Of a stretch of 5,169 nucleotides of DNA, positions 1 through 5,058 are shown in pieces. The DNA is from an uncultured Collinsella sp. Lineage in GTDB: Bacteria; Actinomycetota; Coriobacteriia; Coriobacteriales; Coriobacteriaceae. The notes beneath the pieces were generated by a model that saw only the letters and a program-made list of their open reading frames with translations, made no database searches and was not told the DNA's origin. The translations under genes were made by a program, and so were the position numbers. Position 1 is the first letter of the stretch, and each line of letters opens with the position of its first letter. The stretch is from assembly GCA_900551635.1 (NCBI GenBank), contig URWQ01000125.1, positions 1 to 5,169 on the forward strand, in the 5' to 3' direction.

Positions 1-10
1 CGATTTGCTT

Positions 11-42
11 AAAAAAGGGCGGGGGGACCACCAGCCCCCGCC
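11..42 (-). terminator. Strong intrinsic terminator of the mur operon
   Basis: On the minus strand an 8-bp perfect GC stem (GGCGGGGG pairing with CCCCCGCC, plus-strand arms 35-42 and 18-25) encloses a 9-nt loop. It is followed after one C by six T residues (plus-strand 16-11). This is the classical rho-independent architecture. It lies about 70 nt past the murP stop codon, so the operon transcript would carry a short 3' untranslated region. The T tract lies on the minus-strand side only, so the terminator serves the mur operon and not a plus-strand gene. Confidence 0.9.
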
Positions 43-112
43 GGCACAACCATAACATCAAGAAATCTGCCGCGCGCCGCGAACCCCGAGCAACACGGCT
101 CGCGATATCAAA

Positions 113-1543
113 CTACTCGCCAAAGAACTCGTTGATCTTCTGCTCGTCGACGCCAAAGAACCACGTCAGGACAAAGCCGGCGGCATAGGCAAGCAGCATA
201 GCGGCAACGTAGCCGAGCTGCTGGCCAGGAACGACGATCAGCAGGCCAAACAGACCGGAAACACCCTGAGAAACCGTGCCGATGTGAAGCAGCGCCGCGA
301 GCGCGCCGCCAAATCCGGCACCCAGGCAGGCCGTCACAAACGGACGAACGAGCGGCAGCGTAACAGCATACATCAGAGGCTCTCCCACACCCAGGATTCC
401 AACGGGAATGGACTCTGCGACGTACTTCTTGAGCTTGGCGTTCTTGGTCTTAAAGTACAGCGCCAAACCGGCACCGACCTGGCCGCCGCCAGCCATCATA
501 AGGATGGGAAGCAGGTAATTGATACCCTTGGTAGCGCCGTCGGGATCGTTGAGCATAGCGTGGATCGGTGTGAGCGCCTGGTGCAGACCGACGGACACCA
601 GCGGCAAGAAGCCTGCCGACAGGATATAGCCGCCCAGGACGCCCAGCTTCTCGAAGATAAAGGTCAAAACGCTAAAGATGGCAGTCGTCAGCCATGCGCC
701 AACCGGCTGGATGACGAGCATCAGAGCAAAGGCGCCGATGATGAGCACCAGCAGCGGAGACAAGAACGTGTCGAGTGCGTTGGGCATAACCTTGCGAATC
801 TGACGCTCCGTCCAGGCAAAAAATGCGCCAGCGATGAGAGCCGCGATCATGCCGCCCGCTGCGGGGTTGTACTGCGCATTGGTGAGCGGCAGCAGAATGG
901 CAGTGGCAGGATTAGCCGCGCCAGGCGCAAGCAGGGGCATGGCACTGTTGGCGATACACATCATGCCGGCGATGCCGCCCAGCGCAGCGGAGCCACCAAA
1001 CTCACGTGCCGCGTTATAGCCCACCAAGATGGGCAGATAGGCAAACAGGGCCCAGCCCATGGAACGAATGCCCTGGTACCACCACTCGCCTGCAAGCGCG
1101 CCTGCCGTCGAGACGTTAATGACGTTGCAGATACCGTTGATGAGGCCAGCCGCAATGATGCCGGGAAGCAGGGCGACGAAGACATTGGAAATCTTCTTGA
1201 GGAAGGCCTGAACCGGCTTGGACTCGTACTTGGCCTTCTGCGCGGCCTTGTTTGTGGCCGCAGCGTCAACCACGCTCTCGTCAGCAACGCCTTTCGCAAG
1301 GCCGGTGAGCTTGGAGAACTCCTCGAGCACCTTATTCACCTTGCCCGGACCCAGCACGATCTGCATCGTGTCGTCCTCGACCAGGCCCATCACGCCGTCG
1401 AGTGCCTTAATGCCCTCCGTGTCGACGTTGCCCGTGTCTTTGACGGTCACGCGCAGGCGCGTCATGCACGCCGCGTTTGCGAGCACGTTGTCTTTACCGC
1501 CCAAAAGGTCCAGCAGCTTTTGAGCCAGCTCTTTGTTCGTCAT
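113..1543 (-). CDS. murP: PTS EIIBC permease, MurP-type (N-acetylmuramic acid)
   Basis: A membrane permease of the phosphoenolpyruvate phosphotransferase system that imports and phosphorylates its sugar in one step. The 476-aa protein has an N-terminal EIIB domain (about residues 1-80) with the phosphorylatable cysteine Cys26 in CMTRLR, and QIVLGPGKVNKV at 61-72. A charged, alanine-rich linker (about 82-112) leads to a hydrophobic EIIC domain (about 115-470). EIIC carries LPGIIAAGLING (126-137), HQALTPIH (321-328) and GVGEP (385-389), the GITEP-like motif whose glutamate is implicated in sugar binding. There is no EIIA domain, so phosphate must come from a separate EIIA protein, as for E. coli MurP, which is of nearly the same length. 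Substrate assignment rests on the neighbouring murQ and the RpiR regulator; from sequence alone other glucose-superfamily sugars are possible. AAGGAGGAG sits just upstream of the ATG. It follows murQ by 57 nt and is the last gene of the operon. Confidence 0.9.
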   Translation of the reverse strand: MTNKELAQKLLDLLGGKDNVLANAACMTRLRVTVKDTGNVDTEGIKALDGVMGLVEDDTMQIVLGPGKVNKVLEEFSKLTGLAKGVADESVVDAAATNKAAQKAKYESKPVQAFLKKISNVFVALLPGIIAAGLINGICNVINVSTAGALAGEWWYQGIRSMGWALFAYLPILVGYNAAREFGGSAALGGIAGMMCIANSAMPLLAPGAANPATAILLPLTNAQYNPAAGGMIAALIAGAFFAWTERQIRKVMPNALDTFLSPLLVLIIGAFALMLVIQPVGAWLTTAIFSVLTFIFEKLGVLGGYILSAGFLPLVSVGLHQALTPIHAMLNDPDGATKGINYLLPILMMAGGGQVGAGLALYFKTKNAKLKKYVAESIPVGILGVGEPLMYAVTLPLVRPFVTACLGAGFGGALAALLHIGTVSQGVSGLFGLLIVVPGQQLGYVAAMLLAYAAGFVLTWFFGVDEQKINEFFGE

Positions 1544-1600
1544 AACTCCTCCTTGTATTGGGTATCTCGTCTGAATGTCATATCAGCTCACGCCGCGCAC
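1544..1600 (-). other. Intergenic spacer murQ-murP
   Basis: This 57-nt gap contains the murP ribosome binding site (AAGGAGGAG, plus-strand about 1548-1556) directly before the ATG at 1543. I see no hairpin followed by a T tract, so read-through from murQ into murP is expected. Nothing else recognisable lies here. Confidence 0.6.
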
Positions 1601-2524
1601 CTATTGGGCATCGGCATTGCTCTTCTCATGGCCACTCACCGCAGCACGGACATGGCCTCGCGCCCGCTCAAGAGCTACCGTAGCCTGCTCGGCATCGCAG
1701 TCCAGCAGTACCGAGACAATAGCGGTTTTTACGTGGCCGCCGGCATCTGCAAGCGCCTGAACGGCGCGCTCGCGCGTGCAGCCGGTCGCCTCCATCACGA
1801 TGTTCTGGCCGCGCACCACCAACTTCTCGTTCGTCTGCTGCACATCGACCATCAGGTTTTGGTACACCTTGCCAATCTTGACCATGGCACCGGTCGAAAT
1901 CATGTTGAGAATGAGCTTTTGAACCGTTCCCGCCTTGAGCCTCGTTGAGCCGGTCAGCACCTCGGGACCGGGCACGGGCTCAATGGCAAGATCTGCGCTC
2001 TCCCCGATCTTCGACCCTTGGTTGCAGGCAATTGCAATGGTCTTGCACCCAGTTGCCTTGGCGTACACAAGGCCGCCCACCACATAAGGAGTACGACCGC
2101 TTGCCGCCAGGCCAACGACAAGATCCTTTTCCGAGAGTCCACGCTCCCGCAGGTCGCTCGCGCCAAGCTCCTCGCTGTCTTCGGCACCTTCGACAGCCTT
2201 GATAAACGCCGTCTCGCCTCCGGCAATGAGCCCGACAATCAGATCGGGTGACACGCCAAACGTGGGCGGACACTCCGAAGCGTCGAGTACGCCCAGACGA
2301 CCGCTGGTGCCTGCGCCCATGTAAAAGACGCGCCCGCCGCGCTCGAGTGTCTCAGCAGCCCAGTCGATTGCCATGGCAACCTGGGGCAACACTTTCGTGA
2401 CCGACTGGACGGCACGAAGATCCTCATCGTTCATCGTCGTGACGATTTGCAACGATGTCATCGTATCGAGGTCCATTGACCTTTGATTACGCTGTTCGGT
2501 CGTGAATTTTGTTAAATCGAGCAT
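1601..2524 (-). CDS. murQ: N-acetylmuramic acid 6-phosphate etherase MurQ
   Basis: A cytoplasmic lyase that cleaves the D-lactyl ether of MurNAc-6-phosphate, giving GlcNAc-6-phosphate and D-lactate. This is the committed step of MurNAc catabolism and cell-wall recycling. From the ATG at 2524 the product is 307 aa, normal for the family. The SIS-fold signature GAGTSGRLGVLDASECPP spans 70-87. Glu84 and Glu115 (in EGAEDS) have the same 31-residue spacing as the catalytic Glu83 and Glu114 of E. coli MurQ. The GCKR-type signature GPEVLTGSTRLKAGTVQK spans 186-203, and the C-terminal part is the usual small helical region. A GTG at 2533 could add three residues, but the ATG gives MLDLTKFTTEQRN, which aligns with the usual family start, and has GAGG 8 nt upstream. 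It begins 10 nt after the murR stop, consistent with co-transcription. All key residues are intact. Confidence 0.96.
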   Translation of the reverse strand: MLDLTKFTTEQRNQRSMDLDTMTSLQIVTTMNDEDLRAVQSVTKVLPQVAMAIDWAAETLERGGRVFYMGAGTSGRLGVLDASECPPTFGVSPDLIVGLIAGGETAFIKAVEGAEDSEELGASDLRERGLSEKDLVVGLAASGRTPYVVGGLVYAKATGCKTIAIACNQGSKIGESADLAIEPVPGPEVLTGSTRLKAGTVQKLILNMISTGAMVKIGKVYQNLMVDVQQTNEKLVVRGQNIVMEATGCTRERAVQALADAGGHVKTAIVSVLLDCDAEQATVALERARGHVRAAVSGHEKSNADAQ

Positions 2525-2537
2525 TTCATTCACCTCA
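2525..2537 (-). promoter_or_regulatory. murQ ribosome binding site overlapping murR stop
   Basis: On the minus strand the murR stop TGA runs straight into GAGGTG, so the Shine-Dalgarno GAGG (2536-2533) shares bases with the stop codon and sits 8 nt before the ATG at 2524. This tight arrangement suggests translational coupling of regulator and etherase. It also favours the ATG over the GTG at 2533, which lies partly inside the same motif. AGGA further upstream (about 2543-2540) could serve the GTG, so the start choice is likely but not certain. Confidence 0.65.
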
Positions 2538-3386
2538 TCTTTCCTGTTTCTCGATGTAGTTTTGCTTTATGACATGCGTCGCCCGTTCGTAGTCGCTGGC
2601 AACGTAAGCAGCGTACAGGGCATCGACAACCATAAGCTGGGCCATACGCGAAGCCATGGCACCGCTGCGGACCAAGGGTTCACTCGCAGCGACGCCGAGC
2701 ACGGCATCGGCCATGGTGGCAAGCTTGGATGATCCATCTACTTTGGTAACAGCCACAACGGGACAGTTGTGACGTTGAGCCTCGGCGGTACAGTCCAGCA
2801 CCTCTTGCGTCAAGCCCGAGTAGCCAAAGGCGATTGCCATATCGCCCTCATGCATGTTCTTGGCACACAAGAGCTGATCATGCCAGTCGTCGTACAGATG
2901 GCACTCTTTGTCGACACGCATGAGCTTTTGCGCCAGATCGTGCGCGACCAAACGAGAGGCACCAATACCGAACAGATTGACCGCGCGCGCCCGCTTAAGA
3001 CGGACCGCGCATCGCTCCAAGACGGTGTAATCGAGCGTTCGCGCCGTCGCCTCGATCGTGCGCACATTGCTTTTCATCACCTTCCCCACGATACGTTCGA
3101 CGCTGTCATCCATGGAGATGTCCTCGAGGGCTACGTCTTTCTTGTCACCTAAGAGCGCCAGCTCGGCAATCAATTCGCGCTGGAACTCCTTGTAGCCCGC
3201 AAAACCCAAACGCTTGCAAAAGCGCAAAATGCTCGAGGGCGAGGAGAACGTGACATCGGCAAGACCGCGGACGGACAGCCCGACCACCTCGTGCGGATGA
3301 GCGCTTACATATGCGATGACATTGCGTTCCGCCGGGCTCGCGCTGAGCTCACGCTCGCGAAGCCGCAAAAGCAATCCGTTTGCCAT
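2535..3386 (-). CDS. murR: MurR/RpiR-family transcriptional regulator
   Basis: A DNA-binding regulator with a sugar-phosphate-sensing domain, probably controlling this MurNAc operon. The 283-aa product has an N-terminal HTH_6 domain (about 1-77; the helix-turn-helix includes SVRGLADVTFSSPSSILRFCKRLGF, at 38-62) and a C-terminal SIS domain (about 130-260). Within the SIS domain are NLFGIGASRLVAHDLAQKL (137-155) and AFGYSGLTQEVLD (186-198), the phosphosugar-binding loops. The start is the ATG at 3386, 8 nt after GGAGG. The in-frame GTG at 3395 overlaps that GGAGG and is unlikely. In E. coli MurR represses murQP and responds to MurNAc-6-phosphate, but there it is divergently transcribed. Here it is the first gene of the operon, so autoregulation is likely. 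Family and context are solid; the effector and the sign of regulation are inferred. Confidence 0.9.
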   Translation of the reverse strand: MANGLLLRLRERELSASPAERNVIAYVSAHPHEVVGLSVRGLADVTFSSPSSILRFCKRLGFAGYKEFQRELIAELALLGDKKDVALEDISMDDSVERIVGKVMKSNVRTIEATARTLDYTVLERCAVRLKRARAVNLFGIGASRLVAHDLAQKLMRVDKECHLYDDWHDQLLCAKNMHEGDMAIAFGYSGLTQEVLDCTAEAQRHNCPVVAVTKVDGSSKLATMADAVLGVAASEPLVRSGAMASRMAQLMVVDALYAAYVASDYERATHVIKQNYIEKQER

Positions 3387-3394
3387 CTCAAACA

Positions 3395-3399
3395 CCTCC
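3395..3399 (-). promoter_or_regulatory. murR ribosome binding site deciding the start
   Basis: GGAGG on the minus strand lies 8 nt upstream of the ATG at 3386, an ideal spacing. The longer reading frame beginning with GTG at 3395 would start inside this motif and have no other Shine-Dalgarno, so the ATG is preferred. Confidence 0.8.
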
Positions 3400-3420
3400 G
3401 TTGAGAAGAATTAAAGACCA

Positions 3421-3471
3421 ACGAACGATTCGTACCGGATACAAACAGCTTTTGCGGTACATTGTGCCGCA
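3421..3471 (-). promoter_or_regulatory. murR leader with inverted repeats, candidate operator/promoter region
   Basis: Between the upstream terminator (3486-3509) and the murR ribosome binding site only about 85 nt remain, so the mur promoter should lie here. I see ACGAA-N3-TTCGT (3421-3433), a perfect GTACCG-N17-CGGTAC pair (3432-3437 and 3455-3460) and TGCGG-N9-CCGCA (3453-3457 and 3467-3471). A TTTAAT hexamer on the minus strand (about 3411-3416) could be a -10 box, but I find no good -35 box at the right distance. Dyad operators fit RpiR-family binding. Which repeat, if any, is bound cannot be told from the sequence. Confidence 0.35.
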
Positions 3472-3485
3472 TCGTGGCGCACAAA

Positions 3486-3509
3486 GGGCGAGCGTTCTAC
3501 CGCTCGCCC
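3486..3509 (-). terminator. Hairpin terminator downstream of the VanZ gene
   Basis: A perfect 9-bp GC-rich stem (GGGCGAGCG pairing with CGCTCGCCC; plus-strand arms 3486-3494 and 3501-3509) has a 6-nt loop. On the minus strand it is followed by TTTGTG, a short U-poor tail. It lies about 80 nt beyond the VanZ stop and before the murR leader, the right place to separate the two transcripts. On the plus strand the 3' flank has no T run. The weak tail makes termination efficiency uncertain. Confidence 0.65.
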
Positions 3510-3590
3510 CTCAAATCCGACCGCTCGGAAATACGCGCGACACAAAATAATTCAACAAGGTCGCATTATCAGAAACGGGTTTGTTACCGG

Positions 3591-4172
3591 CTAGCGCCTC
3601 GCATGGGCGCCGATCGGCCGAGTCGCATGGCGCACCAACGCCGCCGCCAGCAATACCAACAGCATGGCAGTGACATAGCCCGCAGCATCGAATCCTAGAT
3701 CGATAACGTCGAAATGCCTGCCGGGAACAAAGATCTTATGTACCTGATCGCCAACGGAGCAGACGGCGCAAAAGAGCAATACGGGCACGCAACGGGAGCA
3801 TACGCTCCACGGACGCCTGGAAAAGCAAACCACGACCACCGAGGCGAACAATCCGACGAAGAAAAACTCTACGGTATGGGCAATGCGACGGACGTTTGTG
3901 CCCACCCACATGCGAATGGAAGCAAGTCGGCCAGACCGGACATTCGAGGCAGTCGAATCGGCGCCCCCGGTCATTCCGTACTCCGTCTGGGCTTCACCCG
4001 TGGCATCGACAGCCTGAACGCCCGTAGCCTGGCCCTCCACCACACGCGCGGTGGACTCGCTCAGCAACGACGTCTCCACCGCATTTTGCTCCGTCAGCAC
4101 CCAGATGCCCACCAGCGTTGCAGCGAACAGAACGATCGCGGTCAATCCGATTATTTGTTTTACTCGCGCCAA
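3591..4172 (-). CDS. VanZ-family integral membrane protein
   Basis: A small membrane protein of the VanZ-like family. The founding member, enterococcal VanZ, lowers teicoplanin susceptibility by an unresolved mechanism, and most relatives have no known role. The start is TTG at 4172, preceded by AAAGGAGG with 7-nt spacing; upstream in-frame TTG codons lack a Shine-Dalgarno. The product is 193 aa. One membrane segment (about 7-27) is followed by a polar, probably extracytoplasmic stretch (about 28-92). Then come segments at about 100-117, 123-141 and 163-181. Family signatures are RRIAH..EF (95-103) and FVPGR (148-152) followed by Asp158. The usual D-E-x-x-Q before the PGR motif reads DQVHK (142-146). 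Five cysteines fall at 116-138. A basic tail closes the protein. It lies 104 nt after the recombinase with no terminator between. Family call is good; function is unknown. Confidence 0.82.
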   Translation of the reverse strand: MARVKQIIGLTAIVLFAATLVGIWVLTEQNAVETSLLSESTARVVEGQATGVQAVDATGEAQTEYGMTGGADSTASNVRSGRLASIRMWVGTNVRRIAHTVEFFFVGLFASVVVVCFSRRPWSVCSRCVPVLLFCAVCSVGDQVHKIFVPGRHFDVIDLGFDAAGYVTAMLLVLLAAALVRHATRPIGAHARR

Positions 4173-4276
4173 GGGCCAACCTCCTTTTTTGAATATCAGC
4201 GAGTGTAGCCCCAAATGGCATCGTCACCGTATCAAAATTTGAATCGCAACAGGAAGCGACAAAGCGACGCAAACCC
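4173..4276 (-). other. Intergenic spacer recombinase-VanZ
   Basis: This 104-nt gap holds the VanZ ribosome binding site and an AT-rich patch with the short palindrome TCAAAATTTGA (about 4232-4242). I find no convincing terminator after the recombinase and no clear -35/-10 pair, so either co-transcription or a weak private promoter is possible. Confidence 0.4.
4180..4187 (-). promoter_or_regulatory. Strong ribosome binding site for a TTG start
   Basis: The minus strand reads AAAGGAGG, then 7 nt, then TTG at 4172. This is one of the best Shine-Dalgarno sequences in the window and the only reason to accept a TTG start for the VanZ gene. The alternative in-frame TTG at 4214 lies upstream of this site with nothing comparable before it. 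Confidence 0.8.
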
Positions 4277-4882
4277 CTACCCCGCCTCGCGCATCCAGCG
4301 ATCGAACGTCCCCACGCACACGCCCAGGCACTTTGCTGCCTGGCTGCGGGTAATATCGCCTGCCTCATAGCTATCGCGCACCAGCTCAAACTGAGGAGGG
4401 CACGGCTTGCGAGGTCGACCGAAACGGACCCCTCGCGCCCGCGCCGCTGCAATTCCCTCCGCTTGGCGCCGATGGATATTCTCGCGCTCCACCTGCGCCA
4501 CGTAGCTCAGCAGTTGCAGCACAATATCGGCAATCAGGACGTTGGTCACATCCGGCGCGCCGCTGGCCCTAGCGCGCGTGTCAAGCAATGGCATGTCCAA
4601 CACCACAATGGCAACCCCGAGCTCCTTGGTAATGCGTCGCCATTCCTCAAGAATCTCGGAGTAATTACGGCCAAGTCGGTCGATAGAAAGCACCACCAGC
4701 ACGTCCCCGTCTCCCAGGACGTGCAGCAGCTCGCGATAACGCGGTCGATCGAAGTCCTTGCCGCTCGCATGGTCGGCATAAATATTCGCCGAGCCCACGC
4801 CATAGGCGCCCAGCGCATCCAGCTGCCGATTAAGATTCTGATCGCGCGAACTCACCCGCGCATAACCGTACACCGTCGCCAT
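4277..4882 (-). CDS. Serine recombinase, resolvase/invertase family
   Basis: A small site-specific recombinase expected to bind short inverted sites and invert, resolve or integrate DNA through a covalent serine-DNA intermediate. From the ATG at 4882 it is 201 aa, typical of the short resolvase/invertase class. The catalytic domain (about 1-140) has YGYARVSS with nucleophile Ser11 (matching Ser10 of gamma-delta resolvase), Arg9, and IDRLGRN (67-73) with Arg69 and Arg72. The long helix (about 115-150) holds VAQVEREN and RRQAEGIAAARARG. FGRPRK (154-159) leads to a C-terminal helix-turn-helix (about 177-198). The active-site motifs are intact. A weak GGGG lies 5 nt before the ATG; the in-frame TTG at 4912 sits inside an inverted repeat without a Shine-Dalgarno, so it was rejected. 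Target site and biological role are unknown. No transposase or other mobile partner is visible nearby. Confidence 0.9.
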   Translation of the reverse strand: MATVYGYARVSSRDQNLNRQLDALGAYGVGSANIYADHASGKDFDRPRYRELLHVLGDGDVLVVLSIDRLGRNYSEILEEWRRITKELGVAIVVLDMPLLDTRARASGAPDVTNVLIADIVLQLLSYVAQVERENIHRRQAEGIAAARARGVRFGRPRKPCPPQFELVRDSYEAGDITRSQAAKCLGVCVGTFDRWMREAG

Positions 4883-4900
4883 CTCATCCCCGCTTTCTTG

Positions 4901-4926
4901 TAAACCTGCCAAAAGGGACAGGTTTA
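4901..4926. repeat. 26-bp inverted repeat upstream of the recombinase
   Basis: Perfect 8-bp arms TAAACCTG (4901-4908) and CAGGTTTA (4919-4926) flank a 10-nt asymmetric centre. The total of 26 bp equals the length of crossover sites used by Hin-type serine invertases. It sits 18 nt upstream of the recombinase ATG. A weak promoter-like pair, TTGAGA (plus-strand 4944-4949) then 17 nt then TAAACC (4921-4926), would put the -10 box on one arm, so an autoregulatory operator is equally possible. A REP-like mobile palindrome is a third reading. No inverted partner copy is visible elsewhere in the window. Confidence 0.6.
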
Positions 4927-4930
4927 TTTT

Positions 4931-4960
4931 GGTAGGTTTTACCTCTCAAATAGCAGGTAA
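4931..4960. repeat. Further AGGT/ACCT half-sites beside the 26-bp palindrome
   Basis: Next to the 26-bp palindrome lie AGGT at 4934-4937, its inverse ACCT at 4941-4944, and another AGGT at 4955-4958. The first two form a smaller dyad (GGTA-N5-TACC, 4931-4943). With the two arms of the large palindrome this makes five copies of a four-base word in about 55 bp, more than chance would place there. Several binding subsites for a dimeric recombinase or repressor is one explanation; the motif is short, so this is tentative. Confidence 0.35.
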
Positions 4961-5000
4961 GCGGGCGGCCGAGCAGACGGCAAGGTAGCCACTATTCAAA

Positions 5001-5033
5001 TGCGGAGGGCGGCCCCGAAAGACCGCCCTCCGC
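5001..5033 (-). terminator. GC-rich hairpin terminator after the RNase R-like gene
   Basis: Arms 5002-5014 and 5021-5033 form a 13-bp stem with one G-U wobble in minus-strand RNA, closing a 6-nt loop. On the minus strand the stem is followed by ATTTGAAT, a short and poor U tract. It starts about 25 nt after the stop codon at 5059 and before the recombinase region, which fits a terminator for the upstream gene. Plus-strand flank is TCTCTC, with no T run. Confidence 0.7.
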
Positions 5034-5058
5034 TCTCTCGCCACGAGTCGGGATTTAG

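Noticed and set aside
86..103. Small hairpin CGAGC/GCTCG just after the murP stop
   Set aside because: Only five base pairs and no T tract; the strong terminator is further downstream at 11-42.
1853..1866. CAGGTTTTGGTAC within murQ, resembling part of the recombinase upstream region
   Set aside because: Only seven to eight bases match an arm of the palindrome, there is no second arm, and it lies in conserved coding sequence. A partner recombination site there is not supported.
284..1948. 554-codon open frame on the plus strand
   Set aside because: It lies antisense to murP and the end of murQ, both of which have intact family motifs. The product is rich in Gln, His and Arg with no recognisable domain, and no ribosome binding site is convincing. 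It is a by-product of GC-biased codon use on the other strand.
3714..4208. 164-codon open frame on the plus strand opposite the VanZ gene
   Set aside because: The minus-strand frame has membrane segments, family signatures and a strong ribosome binding site; the plus-strand product is low in hydrophobic structure and unrecognisable.
3994..4452. 152-codon minus-strand frame bridging the recombinase and VanZ genes
   Set aside because: It overlaps both genes in another frame, is rich in Arg and Cys, and shows no domain or Shine-Dalgarno.
4463..4903. 146-codon open frame on the plus strand opposite the recombinase
   Set aside because: It is antisense to the catalytic domain of the recombinase, has no recognisable motif, and would cover the start region of a clearly real gene.
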